A DNA stretch of 17,773 nt. It comes from Clostridiales bacterium. Lineage in GTDB: Bacteria; Bacillota; Clostridia; Peptostreptococcales; JAAYPU01. Of the stretch, positions 6,680 to 13,445 are shown piece by piece. Under the pieces are notes generated by a model that saw nothing but the letters and a program-made list of their open reading frames with translations, was not told the origin of the DNA and searched no databases. The DNA lies in the NCBI GenBank assembly GCA_012519645.1, contig JAAYPU010000204.1:1-17773 (forward strand), given 5' to 3'. The position numbers were made by a program, and so were the translations under genes. Within the stretch, counting starts at the first letter, position 1. Each line of letters starts with the position of its first letter.

Positions 6680-8014
6680 TTATACTATGCCTTGAACGTT
6701 CATAGCTTCTACAACTTTTTCAAAGCCAGCAATATTTGCGCCTGCAACATAATCGCCTTCCATGCCATATCTCTGTGCGGCTTCATTCATATTATGGAAA
6801 ATATTCACCATAATATCATGAAGCTTTTGGTCTACTTCTACGAATGTCCAACAGGTTCTGCCGCTGTTTTGTGACATCTCTAATGCTGAAGTAGCAACAC
6901 CACCTGCATTAGCAGCCTTACCTGGTGCAAATAACACCTTATTTGCTTGGAGATATTTTGTAGCTTCCAATGTCGTCGGCATATTCGCACCTTCAGCAAC
7001 AGCAATGCATCCATTTCCAACCAATAGTTTTGCATCTTCAAGAGTTAATTCATTTTGAGTTGCACAAGGAAGTGCGATATCACATTTTACAGACCAGACT
7101 CCTCTGCCTTCATGATAAACAGAATTCGGTCTATAGTTCTTATATTCAGTAAGTCTTGCCCGTTTAACTTCTTTGATTTCTTTAATTGCTTTTAAATCAA
7201 TTCCATCCGGATCATATATCCATCCGCATGAATCAGATACAGTAACAACCTTTGCTCCCATTTCATGAGCTTTTTCGACAGCATAAATAGCAACATTTCC
7301 TGAGCCGGATACTGCTACGATTTTTCCTTCTATATCATGGCCATTATACTTCAGCATCTCTTTTGTGAGATATAACAATCCATAACCGGTAGCTTCCGTT
7401 CTAACTAGAGAACCTCCGCAGGATAAGTGCTTGCCGGTCAATACGCCTTCATACTTGCCAGTCAGCCTTTTGTATTGCCCATACATAAAGCCTATTTCTC
7501 TGCCGCCTGTTCCGATATCTCCTGCCGGTACATCAGTGTCGGCACCTATATGTCTGTAAAGCTCAGTCATAAAGCTTTGGCAGAAAGCCATTACTTCTCG
7601 ATCTGATTTTCCTTTAGGGTCAAAGTCTGAACCGCCTTTTCCGCCGCCAATTGGCAGACCTGTCAGCGAATTCTTAAATATCTGTTCAAAACCTAAAAAT
7701 TTAATGATCCCCAGATTTACAGAAGGGTGAAGTCTTAGTCCCCCTTTGTATGGTCCTATGGCAGAATTAAATTGAACTCTGTAACCGGTATTAACCTGCA
7801 CTTGTCCGTTATCATCCACCCAAGGAACTCTGAACATGATTTGTCTTTCCGGTTCAGTCAATCTTTCCAGTATGGCATCTCTTCTATACTTTTCTTCGTT
7901 AGCCTCTATAACGGGCCTCAAAGAATTAAGTACTTCATCAACAGCCTGTAAGAATTCAGGTTGACTTGAATGCTTTTTCTGAATTAGCTCCAGAACATCA
8001 TCAACATATGACAT
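6680..8014 (-). CDS. gdhA: Glutamate dehydrogenase, hexameric ~450-residue type
   Basis: The 444-residue protein interconverts 2-oxoglutarate plus ammonium and glutamate. Active-site residues can be seen: Lys90 (GPYKGGLRLHP), Lys114, Lys126 in LPIGGGKGGSDFDP and Asp166 in DVPAGDIGTGGREIGF, matching Lys89, Lys113, Lys125 and Asp165 of the Clostridium symbiosum enzyme. The dinucleotide fold has VSGSGNVAIYAVEKA followed by VVTVSDSCG. That is closer to the NADP-dependent E. coli enzyme (SGSGNVAQYA, ITASDSSG) than to the NAD-type clostridial ones, so NADP(H) use is likely but not certain. AAGGAGG lies 8 nt before the ATG. The gene stands alone with its own promoter, two cre-like boxes upstream and a terminator downstream. 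Confidence 0.96.
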   Translation of the reverse strand: MSYVDDVLELIQKKHSSQPEFLQAVDEVLNSLRPVIEANEEKYRRDAILERLTEPERQIMFRVPWVDDNGQVQVNTGYRVQFNSAIGPYKGGLRLHPSVNLGIIKFLGFEQIFKNSLTGLPIGGGKGGSDFDPKGKSDREVMAFCQSFMTELYRHIGADTDVPAGDIGTGGREIGFMYGQYKRLTGKYEGVLTGKHLSCGGSLVRTEATGYGLLYLTKEMLKYNGHDIEGKIVAVSGSGNVAIYAVEKAHEMGAKVVTVSDSCGWIYDPDGIDLKAIKEIKEVKRARLTEYKNYRPNSVYHEGRGVWSVKCDIALPCATQNELTLEDAKLLVGNGCIAVAEGANMPTTLEATKYLQANKVLFAPGKAANAGGVATSALEMSQNSGRTCWTFVEVDQKLHDIMVNIFHNMNEAAQRYGMEGDYVAGANIAGFEKVVEAMNVQGIV

Positions 8015-8120
8015 TTGGTTTTTCCTCCTTATAATAATGTATATATAGTTTCTAAAAAAATCTAAGCAAGGTAAAAAAAGTTAAAAAGAATTAACATTAT
8101 TCCTGCTAAACTATTTATAG

Positions 8121-8148
8121 ATTATATCACTTTTCTTATAATTGACAA
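8121..8148 (-). promoter_or_regulatory. Predicted sigma-A promoter of gdhA
   Basis: On the minus strand TTGTCA (8148-8143) and TATAAT (8126-8121) are 16 nt apart. Transcription would start near 8114, giving a ~100-nt leader before gdhA. Confidence 0.75.
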
Positions 8149-8172
8149 TAACTTTTTTAATAGTTTTTCGTC

Positions 8173-8186
8173 TGAAAACGTTTACT
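8173..8186. promoter_or_regulatory. cre-like catabolite-control site 1
   Basis: TGAAAACGTTTACT fits the CcpA cre pattern TGNAANCGNWNNCW at every fixed position. It lies about 25 bp upstream of the gdhA -35 box, where CcpA sites more often activate than repress. No ccpA gene is in the window. Confidence 0.6.
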
Positions 8187-8235
8187 TTTCAACGATATGA
8201 GCTTGTTCCTCCTTAGTATTCTTCAAGATATATCA

Positions 8236-8249
8236 TGAAAACGTTTACT
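8236..8249. promoter_or_regulatory. cre-like catabolite-control site 2
   Basis: This is an exact copy (TGAAAACGTTTACTT over 15 nt) of the box at 8173, 63 bp further upstream of gdhA. The spacing equals six turns of B-DNA, so proteins bound at both would face the same side. Confidence 0.6.
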
Positions 8250-8256
8250 TCAATAC

Positions 8257-8278
8257 AAATTTGACTCAAGCCAAATTT
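8257..8278. repeat. Imperfect palindrome of the dispersed family
   Basis: AAATTTGACT and AGCCAAATTT form a 10-bp inverted repeat with one mismatch and a 2-nt centre. It is close to the palindrome at 6512-6535 and is followed by TTCATCAG-like sequence, then by the long heptad array. Confidence 0.6.
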
Positions 8279-8301
8279 CATCAGTGTATGGAGTAAATGT
8301 T

Positions 8302-8399
8302 AACTAAAAACTAAAAACTAAGAACTAATTCAGGTCTCTGGTCTCTGGTCTCTGGTCTCTGGTGTCAGGGGTTGAACTGAAAACTGAAAGATAATGTAG
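8302..8399. repeat. Long heptad tandem array, 14 units, left arm of composite repeat
   Basis: Fourteen uninterrupted 7-mers run from AACTAAA (twice), AACTAAG, AACTAAT through TCAGGTC, TCTGGTC (three times), TCTGGTG, TCAGGGG to TTGAACT, GAAAACT, GAAAGAT, AATGTAG. The unit changes gradually but the 7-bp step never breaks over 98 bp. It ends directly at a perfect palindrome, with a second array beyond it. Confidence 0.88.
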
Positions 8400-8424
8400 A
8401 AATTTTGCCTTAAGGCAAAATTTC
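8399..8424. repeat. Perfect 26-bp palindrome at the centre of the composite repeat
   Basis: Positions 8399-8411 (GAAATTTTGCCTT) are followed directly by their exact reverse complement at 8412-8424. It has no T tract after it, so it does not look like a terminator. Related palindromes occur at 6512, 8257 and 10588. Confidence 0.88.
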
Positions 8425-8426
8425 TT

Positions 8427-8489
8427 CCTTAAATCATAAATCATAAATCATAAATCTTAAATCTTAAATAGATTCCCTATTTCCTAAAT
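8427..8489. repeat. Heptad tandem array, nine units, right arm of composite repeat
   Basis: The units are CCTTAAA, TCATAAA (three times), TCTTAAA (twice), TAGATTC, CCTATTT and CCTAAAT. They keep a strict 7-bp step and end next to the GATTGCC hairpin repeat. The phase is not continuous with the left array. Confidence 0.85.
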
Positions 8490-8490
8490 A

Positions 8491-8517
8491 GATTGCCACG
8501 CTGTGCTCGCAAAGACA
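8491..8517. repeat. Copy resembling the widespread GATTGC...GCAATGAC intergenic repeat
   Basis: The segment starts GATTGCCACGCTGTGCTCGC and ends AAAGACA. It closely resembles a short hairpin repeat, often seen as GATTGCCACGC..GCTCGCAATGACG, that is scattered between genes in many unrelated bacteria. TTGC/GCAA and CAC/GTG can pair. It is downstream of the amidase gene and abuts the heptad array. The link rests on my memory of that repeat. Confidence 0.55.
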
Positions 8518-8537
8518 TTATGGTTAATTTTCAATTA

Positions 8538-9734
8538 TCAATTATTGAAATTTGCCGAATCAAAGGATATTCCTCTTATTTTACCCTCATTTGTATTCCA
8601 ATTAAGTATTTCTATAAGGGGTCTGTCTTTAATATCCCTTGTATGCTGACATACATAAATATAAGGCAATCCATCTTGATATTTCACTGAAGAAACATAG
8701 CATGAATGATACCACTTATTTTTGCTTGCCGGCCAAAATTGCAGAATATGCCCCGGTTTTACATGAAAAAAATTAAAATCCTTCTGCTTCCCTTCTCCGT
8801 ATACCCTTCCTCTTGGTCCTATGTCCTTCGGCGCAGTCACATAGTTGAAAAAGTTGATTACGTTTTCCCATGGCGGTGTTCCGCCACCGCCCGGAGCAGT
8901 ACCGTACCATGAGCTATTTAAGCTGCCAGTGTATACCATTCTGTTTTTCTCAGCCACATTTTTTTTAGATGCCTCAATGTTACTATTTACATACCCGCCA
9001 TAGGCCGCCCAAACACATTGAGACATAAAATTAGTACAGTCATTGTCCGAGACATAATAAAACAGCCTTTCCTTTTCTGGAACTTCATTATAACGCGCAT
9101 ATTTTCGTGCATAGATGATGCCGTTATTATAGTCATATCCGTATGTTCCTGCCGTGATTATGTTTTCTTTTTCATTTTGTCTCATTTCATTTTGATTTAA
9201 ATTAAATAATTTAATACGATCTATTTCTTCATCCAAAGAATCAAAAGCTTTATTTAAGCATACACTTCTTAAATCAATATTCGCATCCTTCCTGTTTTCC
9301 ATCTCTTGAAAATACAGGCTGCTTTTCTCGTTTGCCATTAAATATGCATCATTATTAGAATCCATATAGCTTATCTTCCATTGCCCGTTTATTCTCTTTA
9401 TCTCTATATAGTATTCTATATCGCTCACTTCTGTAATGATGTCATCCGGCATATTAGCATATGAATAACACCCGTTTTCAATAAGTACCAACGATGCATG
9501 ATTCCTTTTAGAATTAACCTCTGCTACTTCAAGACTTATGTGATATTCCTTTAAAGACAAATTAAAAGCTCTGAAAAGCTTTTTCCTGTTATTGATCAGT
9601 CTTTGAGGTATCACAGTATTATAGCTTAATAAAAAAAGCCTTGATGTATCTATGTTGACACCTCTTTGAAGAGTTTTATAAAACGCGTCAAAATACTGCT
9701 CAATCGGAACCAAAAAATGTGGTTTCCCTTTCAT
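8538..9734 (-). CDS. Putative amidase-domain protein (Amidase_6 / PF12671-like)
   Basis: This 398-residue protein has two parts. Residues ~1-185 form an unrecognised N-terminal region rich in beta-type sequence. Residues ~195-385 carry the amidase-like domain: YNNGIIYARKYARYNEV, then YYVSDNDCTNFMSQCVWAAYGG with the likely nucleophile Cys233, a glycine-rich WYGTAPGGGGTPPW stretch, VKPGHILQFW, and WYHSCYVSS with the likely His343. This layout fits PF12671 amidases, which have a papain-like NlpC/P60 flavour and may cleave peptide bonds in cell-wall or secreted polymers. There is no signal peptide or membrane segment, so a cytoplasmic or mother-cell role is possible. AGAGGG lies just before the ATG. 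Substrate is unknown. It stands alone between repeat-rich spacers. Confidence 0.78.
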   Translation of the reverse strand: MKGKPHFLVPIEQYFDAFYKTLQRGVNIDTSRLFLLSYNTVIPQRLINNRKKLFRAFNLSLKEYHISLEVAEVNSKRNHASLVLIENGCYSYANMPDDIITEVSDIEYYIEIKRINGQWKISYMDSNNDAYLMANEKSSLYFQEMENRKDANIDLRSVCLNKAFDSLDEEIDRIKLFNLNQNEMRQNEKENIITAGTYGYDYNNGIIYARKYARYNEVPEKERLFYYVSDNDCTNFMSQCVWAAYGGYVNSNIEASKKNVAEKNRMVYTGSLNSSWYGTAPGGGGTPPWENVINFFNYVTAPKDIGPRGRVYGEGKQKDFNFFHVKPGHILQFWPASKNKWYHSCYVSSVKYQDGLPYIYVCQHTRDIKDRPLIEILNWNTNEGKIRGISFDSANFNN

Positions 9735-9792
9735 ACTATCCCTCTCTTTGCCTATTCTATATAACCAGTCTATGCATATAGCTGCAAATATA

Positions 9793-9819
9793 AAACTCTG
9801 TTTTCCTAAGAAAACAGAG
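9793..9819 (-). terminator. Intrinsic terminator of the YadS-like gene
   Basis: A perfect 10-bp stem (9796-9805 with 9810-9819) has a 4-nt CTAA loop, followed on the minus strand by TTTTATATTT. It lies 20 nt past the stop of the membrane-protein gene. Confidence 0.8.
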
Positions 9820-9839
9820 CGGATAGTACAAAGAACTCT

Positions 9840-10469
9840 CTATTTTTTTCCAACATAAGGAAGATTGATATTGTTCTTTACTGCTACCATTCGGATAAAA
9901 AAAATGACTAAAACCGATATGTAAATTGAAGCGTCTGGATGCACGATCTCCTGCAGGAAATAATACAGTCCTGCTCCAATCAAAGAAGCAACAGCATATA
10001 TTTCTTTTTTCAGAACAAGAGGCGTACGGTTCACTAAAACATCTCTGACAAGTCCTCCTCCTACACCTGAAATAACGCCTACGAAAATTGATAAAAAAGC
10101 ATTATCTCCAAACCCTCTCATGATACAAACGTTAACACCTACAATCGTAAAAATACCCAGCCCTATAGCATCTAAAATTAGATAAAGATAAGAATATATA
10201 TGGGAACCCATTATCCGGTCGAGATATCTGTATGTCAGCATAACAGCTAATGCCGTTATTACCGATACGATAGTATAAACTGGATAAACAAACATAACAG
10301 GCGGTATATTACCAATAAGGATATCTCTGAACATTCCTCCTCCGACGGCAGTAGTAACAGACAATACAATTATCCCGAATAAATCCAATTTTCTGTCTAT
10401 AGCGACTAACGCTCCCGAAAAGGCAAAGCTGATGATACCTACAATTTCAAATACAAATATAATACTCAC
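9840..10469 (-). CDS. TRIC-channel / YadS (UPF0126) family membrane protein
   Basis: The protein has two homologous halves of about three membrane segments each. Each half carries the family mark: VGGGMFRDILIGNIPP in the first and VGGGLVRDVLVNRTPL in the second. Prokaryotic members (E. coli YadS, B. subtilis YvgT; PF03458) are linked to TRIC cation channels, and some have been reported as glycine transporters. I prefer the GTG at 10469 (209 residues), with AGGAG 6-7 nt upstream. The ATG at 10493 has no ribosome site and sits only ~8 nt after a TATAAT-like -10 box, too close for a leader. The gene is monocistronic. Its real substrate is not evident. Confidence 0.9.
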   Translation of the reverse strand: MSIIFVFEIVGIISFAFSGALVAIDRKLDLFGIIVLSVTTAVGGGMFRDILIGNIPPVMFVYPVYTIVSVITALAVMLTYRYLDRIMGSHIYSYLYLILDAIGLGIFTIVGVNVCIMRGFGDNAFLSIFVGVISGVGGGLVRDVLVNRTPLVLKKEIYAVASLIGAGLYYFLQEIVHPDASIYISVLVIFFIRMVAVKNNINLPYVGKK

Positions 10470-10541
10470 CGTTTTCTCCTTTTTTCTTTGCATTTTATAT
10501 ATTATATCATACCCGAATTATTATTGGACAAACGGATAATC

Positions 10542-10587
10542 GTGTATGGTGTATGGTGGATTTCTACTGCCAACTGAAAGTAATGTT
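10542..10587. repeat. Heptad array and left arm of a composite repeat
   Basis: Units GTGTATG (twice), GTGGATT, TCTACTG, CCAACTG, AAAGTAA keep a 7-bp step. The stretch AACTGAAAGTAATGTTGAA (10572-10590) is nearly the same as AACTGAAAGATAATGTAGAA in the long array before 8399, so the two elements look related by descent. Confidence 0.72.
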
Positions 10588-10612
10588 GAAGTTTTGATGA
10601 TGGCAAAATTTC
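10588..10612. repeat. Imperfect palindrome at the centre of a composite repeat
   Basis: GAAGTTTTG and CAAAATTTC pair over 9 bp with one G-T, around a 7-nt spacer. It corresponds to the perfect 26-bp palindrome at 8399-8424 and is followed by CTTCATTAA-type sequence as at 6535. Confidence 0.68.
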
Positions 10613-10647
10613 TTCATTAACTCTTAGTTCTTAGTTTTTAGTTCTTA
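10613..10647. repeat. Heptad array, right arm (TTCATTA / GTTCTTA units)
   Basis: Five 7-mers, TTCATTA, ACTCTTA, GTTCTTA, GTTTTTA and GTTCTTA, run without a break up to the terminator of the CAP lipoprotein gene. Confidence 0.72.
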
Positions 10648-10650
10648 AAT

Positions 10651-10682
10651 AAAAAAAGGCTGGCGATTGCCAACCTTTTTTT
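10651..10682 (-). terminator. Intrinsic terminator of the CAP lipoprotein gene
   Basis: On the minus strand AGGTTGGC and GCCAGCCT pair around AATC with one G-U, followed by seven T. On the plus strand that pair is a C-A mismatch, so the hairpin is tuned to the minus-strand transcript. The A tract before it overlaps the stop codon. Confidence 0.88.
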
Positions 10683-11526
10683 ATTTAGGTTTGCTTATAA
10701 ACATCTGGCAAAACATTTTTCCGTATCTGCCGCCGTTTTTTATCCCTATTCCGATATGCGTATAATCTGTGCCTAATATGTTTGCACGGTGCCCGGGTGA
10801 ATTCATCAATGAATCATGTGCATTCTGTACGCTTTGGTTCCCTGCGATATTTTCACCTGCTTTAACATAGCTGATGCCAAAATCCTTCATCATATCAAAA
10901 GGACTGCCATAGGTAGGTGAATTATGACTAAAATAATTGTTATCTATCATGTCCTGAGACTTGACCCTCGCGACATTGGTCAATTTCATATCTACCTTTA
11001 GTGCCGGCAGATTATTCTGAGCTCTTGCCTGATTCACAAGCTCTATCATTTGCTGCTCTTCAGCTGTAAGTCCGGGAGCATTTGTATTTTCATCAGGTAT
11101 TGTCGGTGTCCCACCCTGCGGATTTGTTTGTAAATTATTATTATTTTTAGGTGTTGTCTGCAAAGGTCCTGTTTGAGGCTGGGGAACATTTTCCGTAGAA
11201 GGTGCAGGCTTTTCTTCATCTACGACTATAGGAGTGCACTGTTTTTCGGGCACAAAGCCTATTCTGTTATCAGGCAGCTTTACAGCAAAATAATCCTCCA
11301 CTTTGCTGATTACATCAAGCTGACTATTTTTGCTCAAGGACTGAAGCACATTCGTTCCAGGTGAACAGCCCTCTAAAACATTTGCCTGATCAGCGATTAT
11401 TTTAATATTTTTTATATCTCCAAGCTTTGAAATAGAAGATGACACGCCGCCTACCGCTTCCTGCTGGCATCCTGCTATTGTCATGATTAAAAGCATTGCA
11501 ATTAATAGCAAAGATAATTTTTTCAT
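10681..11526 (-). CDS. CAP-domain (SCP/PR-1, YkwD-type) lipoprotein
   Basis: The 281-residue protein has a lipoprotein signal peptide with lipobox IAGC, Cys20 being the lipid attachment site. Residues ~40-100 look like a small SH3-type domain (ANVLEGCSPGTNVLQSLSKN, YFAVKLPDNRIGFVP). A Pro/Thr/Asn/Gln-rich linker follows (~103-150), then a CAP domain (~155-281) with LVNQARAQNNLPALKVD, SHNSPTYGSPFDMMKDFGI, AGENIAGN and NSPGHRANILGTDYTHIGIG. The HNSP...AGENIA...GHRANIL series is the CAP hallmark, and the type fits the YkwD family seen in spore formers. It should sit on the outer face of the membrane. GGAGGG precedes the ATG. Exact function is unknown; a role in spore coat or cell wall is only a guess. 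Confidence 0.9.
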   Translation of the reverse strand: MKKLSLLLIAMLLIMTIAGCQQEAVGGVSSSISKLGDIKNIKIIADQANVLEGCSPGTNVLQSLSKNSQLDVISKVEDYFAVKLPDNRIGFVPEKQCTPIVVDEEKPAPSTENVPQPQTGPLQTTPKNNNNLQTNPQGGTPTIPDENTNAPGLTAEEQQMIELVNQARAQNNLPALKVDMKLTNVARVKSQDMIDNNYFSHNSPTYGSPFDMMKDFGISYVKAGENIAGNQSVQNAHDSLMNSPGHRANILGTDYTHIGIGIKNGGRYGKMFCQMFISKPK

Positions 11527-11693
11527 AATATCCCTCCAATTTATTTTTTATCTTTAGTATGATAAAAAAACAGTAATATTATGTGTTCAAGAGATAAATC
11601 AATACTTCACACAATTAAATTTTTAAAATAAAAAAACAGCATGAATAATAATCATATTGTAAAAAGGCGTTTTTTTTATACATATTTAAAGTA

Positions 11694-11718
11694 AGCTTTT
11701 GCATGAGTTGCAAAAGCT
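11694..11718. repeat. Inverted repeat followed by heptad units
   Basis: AGCTTTTGCA (11694-11703) and TGCAAAAGCT (11709-11718) form a perfect 10-bp stem with a 5-nt loop. It is downstream of the SpoVB-like gene but lacks a T tract on that strand, so a terminator role is doubtful. The order palindrome, CTTCATT, heptads matches the other composite repeats. Confidence 0.65.
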
Positions 11719-11723
11719 ACCTT

Positions 11724-11765
11724 CATTCTTAATTCATAATTCATAATTCTTAATTTATAGATGAT
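11724..11765. repeat. Heptad array (AATTCAT/AATTCTT units)
   Basis: Six 7-mers, CATTCTT, AATTCAT, AATTCAT, AATTCTT, AATTTAT and AGATGAT, reach to within a few bases of the stop of the SpoVB-like gene. Confidence 0.75.
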
Positions 11766-11769
11766 ACTC

Positions 11770-13302
11770 TTACTTAATAAATGACAACGTGTTTTTTACC
11801 TGCTTCCATGAAAAAACTCCGTTTAATAAAAGTGAAATAAAAAACGCTAATATGCCTATTAGCCCTGAAAATATCATATTATAAGTAAATCCAAAGGTCA
11901 TTAATATAGTATTGGTCAGTTTGACAACGACCAGCATGCAAAAAAATGGGATAATAGGTCTTAATAATACTTTAGTATAGTCTAATTGAACAGTATTTTG
12001 TTTTTTCAATATTCTAACATTGCGTATAGATATAAAGATGCCGCTAAGGACAAATCCGATAATATATCCGTATATGCCTATTTCCGCAATAGGTATGAAC
12101 AGATAAATACAAGCAATATTTATCAATATGTCAAACATAACATTAGTAAGTACTTTTTTCTGCAGTCCCAGCCCATTCAGTATGGCGAATTGCGTTACGT
12201 GAAGATAATGGGGAGAACAGCCTAAACCGGTCCAAAATAACAATTTGCCGGCTTCAGGGCATTTGTAAATGACATCACACAATTCCGTCGGAAACGAAAT
12301 GCAAAGCACTGTTGCTAATAATCCCATTGACCATGCAATGGTTAAAGAATCATTACATTTCTTATTAAGCGCCAATACGTTTTTAGAAACATAAGAATGT
12401 GTTATTGCCGGAACAAGTGTTATGGTCAAGGAAAAAACAATAATGCCGGGATATGAAATAAGAGGCATAACCATTCCTGTTACCTCGCCATAGAGAGAGA
12501 GAGCTGTTGTACCATATCCGGCTGCTCTTAATTGAGCAGGAACCATGATCGCGCTGATCATATCCATAATGGTGGCTAACGCTCCTCCTAAAGAAAGGGG
12601 TACAGCAAGACTTATTATCTTTTTAATTATGCTCAAAGTATCTTCCTTAGATTTTTCCTTTAATGCTGATGATTTTTTATTTGGATATTTGATTAATAAT
12701 AATAAAGTACTTATAAATTCTCCGGCTGTTATTGCCAGCATAGCACCGGCACAGGTAAAAGCAATTCCATGTGGCAGCATCAGATTTGTAATAAAAATGA
12801 GTCCGCCAAGACGGACTACCTTTTCTGCCATATCTACTGCGGCAGGATATTTTATTTTTTGCATTCCAAAATAATAACCTCTAAGAATAGCTGATAAAGA
12901 TATGAAAAAAACCGAAGGTATGCATATAATCACCGAAGGAATCGTACGTTCATCCTTAAGAAGGACCGAACCAATATATTCTGCATTAAACAGCATAATA
13001 ATACTTAAGAATATGCTCCACAAACCTATGATAAAAAAACTTACTCTTATTGTTTTGATAATAGCAGGCAGATTTAGTTTAACTTTATATTCAGCAATAA
13101 TCTTAGATAAAGCTGTTGTGATCCCACCTGAAACCAAGGTTATCAGAAGCATATATAAAGGAAACACCAGCTGAAATACACCCATACCCTCTGCGCCCAC
13201 GCTTCTTGAAAAATATATTCTGAAAAAGAAAGCCAACGATCCCGTAATAAGATTTGTGACAGCAAGAATAAGAGCACCTTGAATATATGTTAGATCCTTC
13301 AT
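11770..13302 (-). CDS. SpoVB-like polysaccharide/lipid flippase (MOP/MVF superfamily)
   Basis: The 510-residue membrane protein has about 14 hydrophobic segments across its length and opens with a Wzx/MATE-like first helix (GALILAVTNLITGSLAFFFRIYFSRSVGAEGMGVFQLVFPLY). The IYFSRSVGAEGMGVFQL stretch is typical of stage V sporulation protein B and its relatives, and the conserved SGGITTALSKIIAEY and LRGYYFGMQKIKYPA also fit. SpoVB-type proteins flip lipid-linked sugar precursors for spore cortex or wall synthesis. Several paralogs usually exist per genome, so this one may act on another polysaccharide. A GAGGAGG site stands about 10 nt before the ATG. The gene appears monocistronic. Confidence 0.85.
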   Translation of the reverse strand: MKDLTYIQGALILAVTNLITGSLAFFFRIYFSRSVGAEGMGVFQLVFPLYMLLITLVSGGITTALSKIIAEYKVKLNLPAIIKTIRVSFFIIGLWSIFLSIIMLFNAEYIGSVLLKDERTIPSVIICIPSVFFISLSAILRGYYFGMQKIKYPAAVDMAEKVVRLGGLIFITNLMLPHGIAFTCAGAMLAITAGEFISTLLLLIKYPNKKSSALKEKSKEDTLSIIKKIISLAVPLSLGGALATIMDMISAIMVPAQLRAAGYGTTALSLYGEVTGMVMPLISYPGIIVFSLTITLVPAITHSYVSKNVLALNKKCNDSLTIAWSMGLLATVLCISFPTELCDVIYKCPEAGKLLFWTGLGCSPHYLHVTQFAILNGLGLQKKVLTNVMFDILINIACIYLFIPIAEIGIYGYIIGFVLSGIFISIRNVRILKKQNTVQLDYTKVLLRPIIPFFCMLVVVKLTNTILMTFGFTYNMIFSGLIGILAFFISLLLNGVFSWKQVKNTLSFIK

Positions 13303-13397
13303 GCAGCAGTCTTCCTCCTCAATTCATTTCTATAATCATATTGAAATAAGAAGGAAATTATTATCACTTTAGCTATGACTGTTATTTAATTTTTTAT

Positions 13398-13428
13398 AAA
13401 AAAAAATCTTCCTTTTACAGGAAGATAA
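13398..13428 (-). terminator. Intrinsic terminator of hslO
   Basis: ATCTTCCT (13406-13413) and AGGAAGAT (13419-13426) form an 8-bp stem with a 5-nt loop, followed on the minus strand by a run of eight or more T. It lies 18 nt past the hslO stop. Confidence 0.88.
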
Positions 13429-13445
13429 TTATGCTACAAATTTCC

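Noticed and set aside
8302..8489. CRISPR array
   Set aside because: The units are 7 bp, tandem and without spacers, the sequence drifts, and there are no cas genes.
8493..8690. 65-residue plus-strand frame starting in the GATTGCC repeat
   Set aside because: It is opposite the amidase gene C-terminus, has no ribosome site, and begins within a hairpin repeat.
11694..11718. Terminator of the SpoVB-like gene
   Set aside because: The hairpin is strong, but the minus strand after it reads TACTTTAAAT rather than a T tract. I list it as a repeat only.
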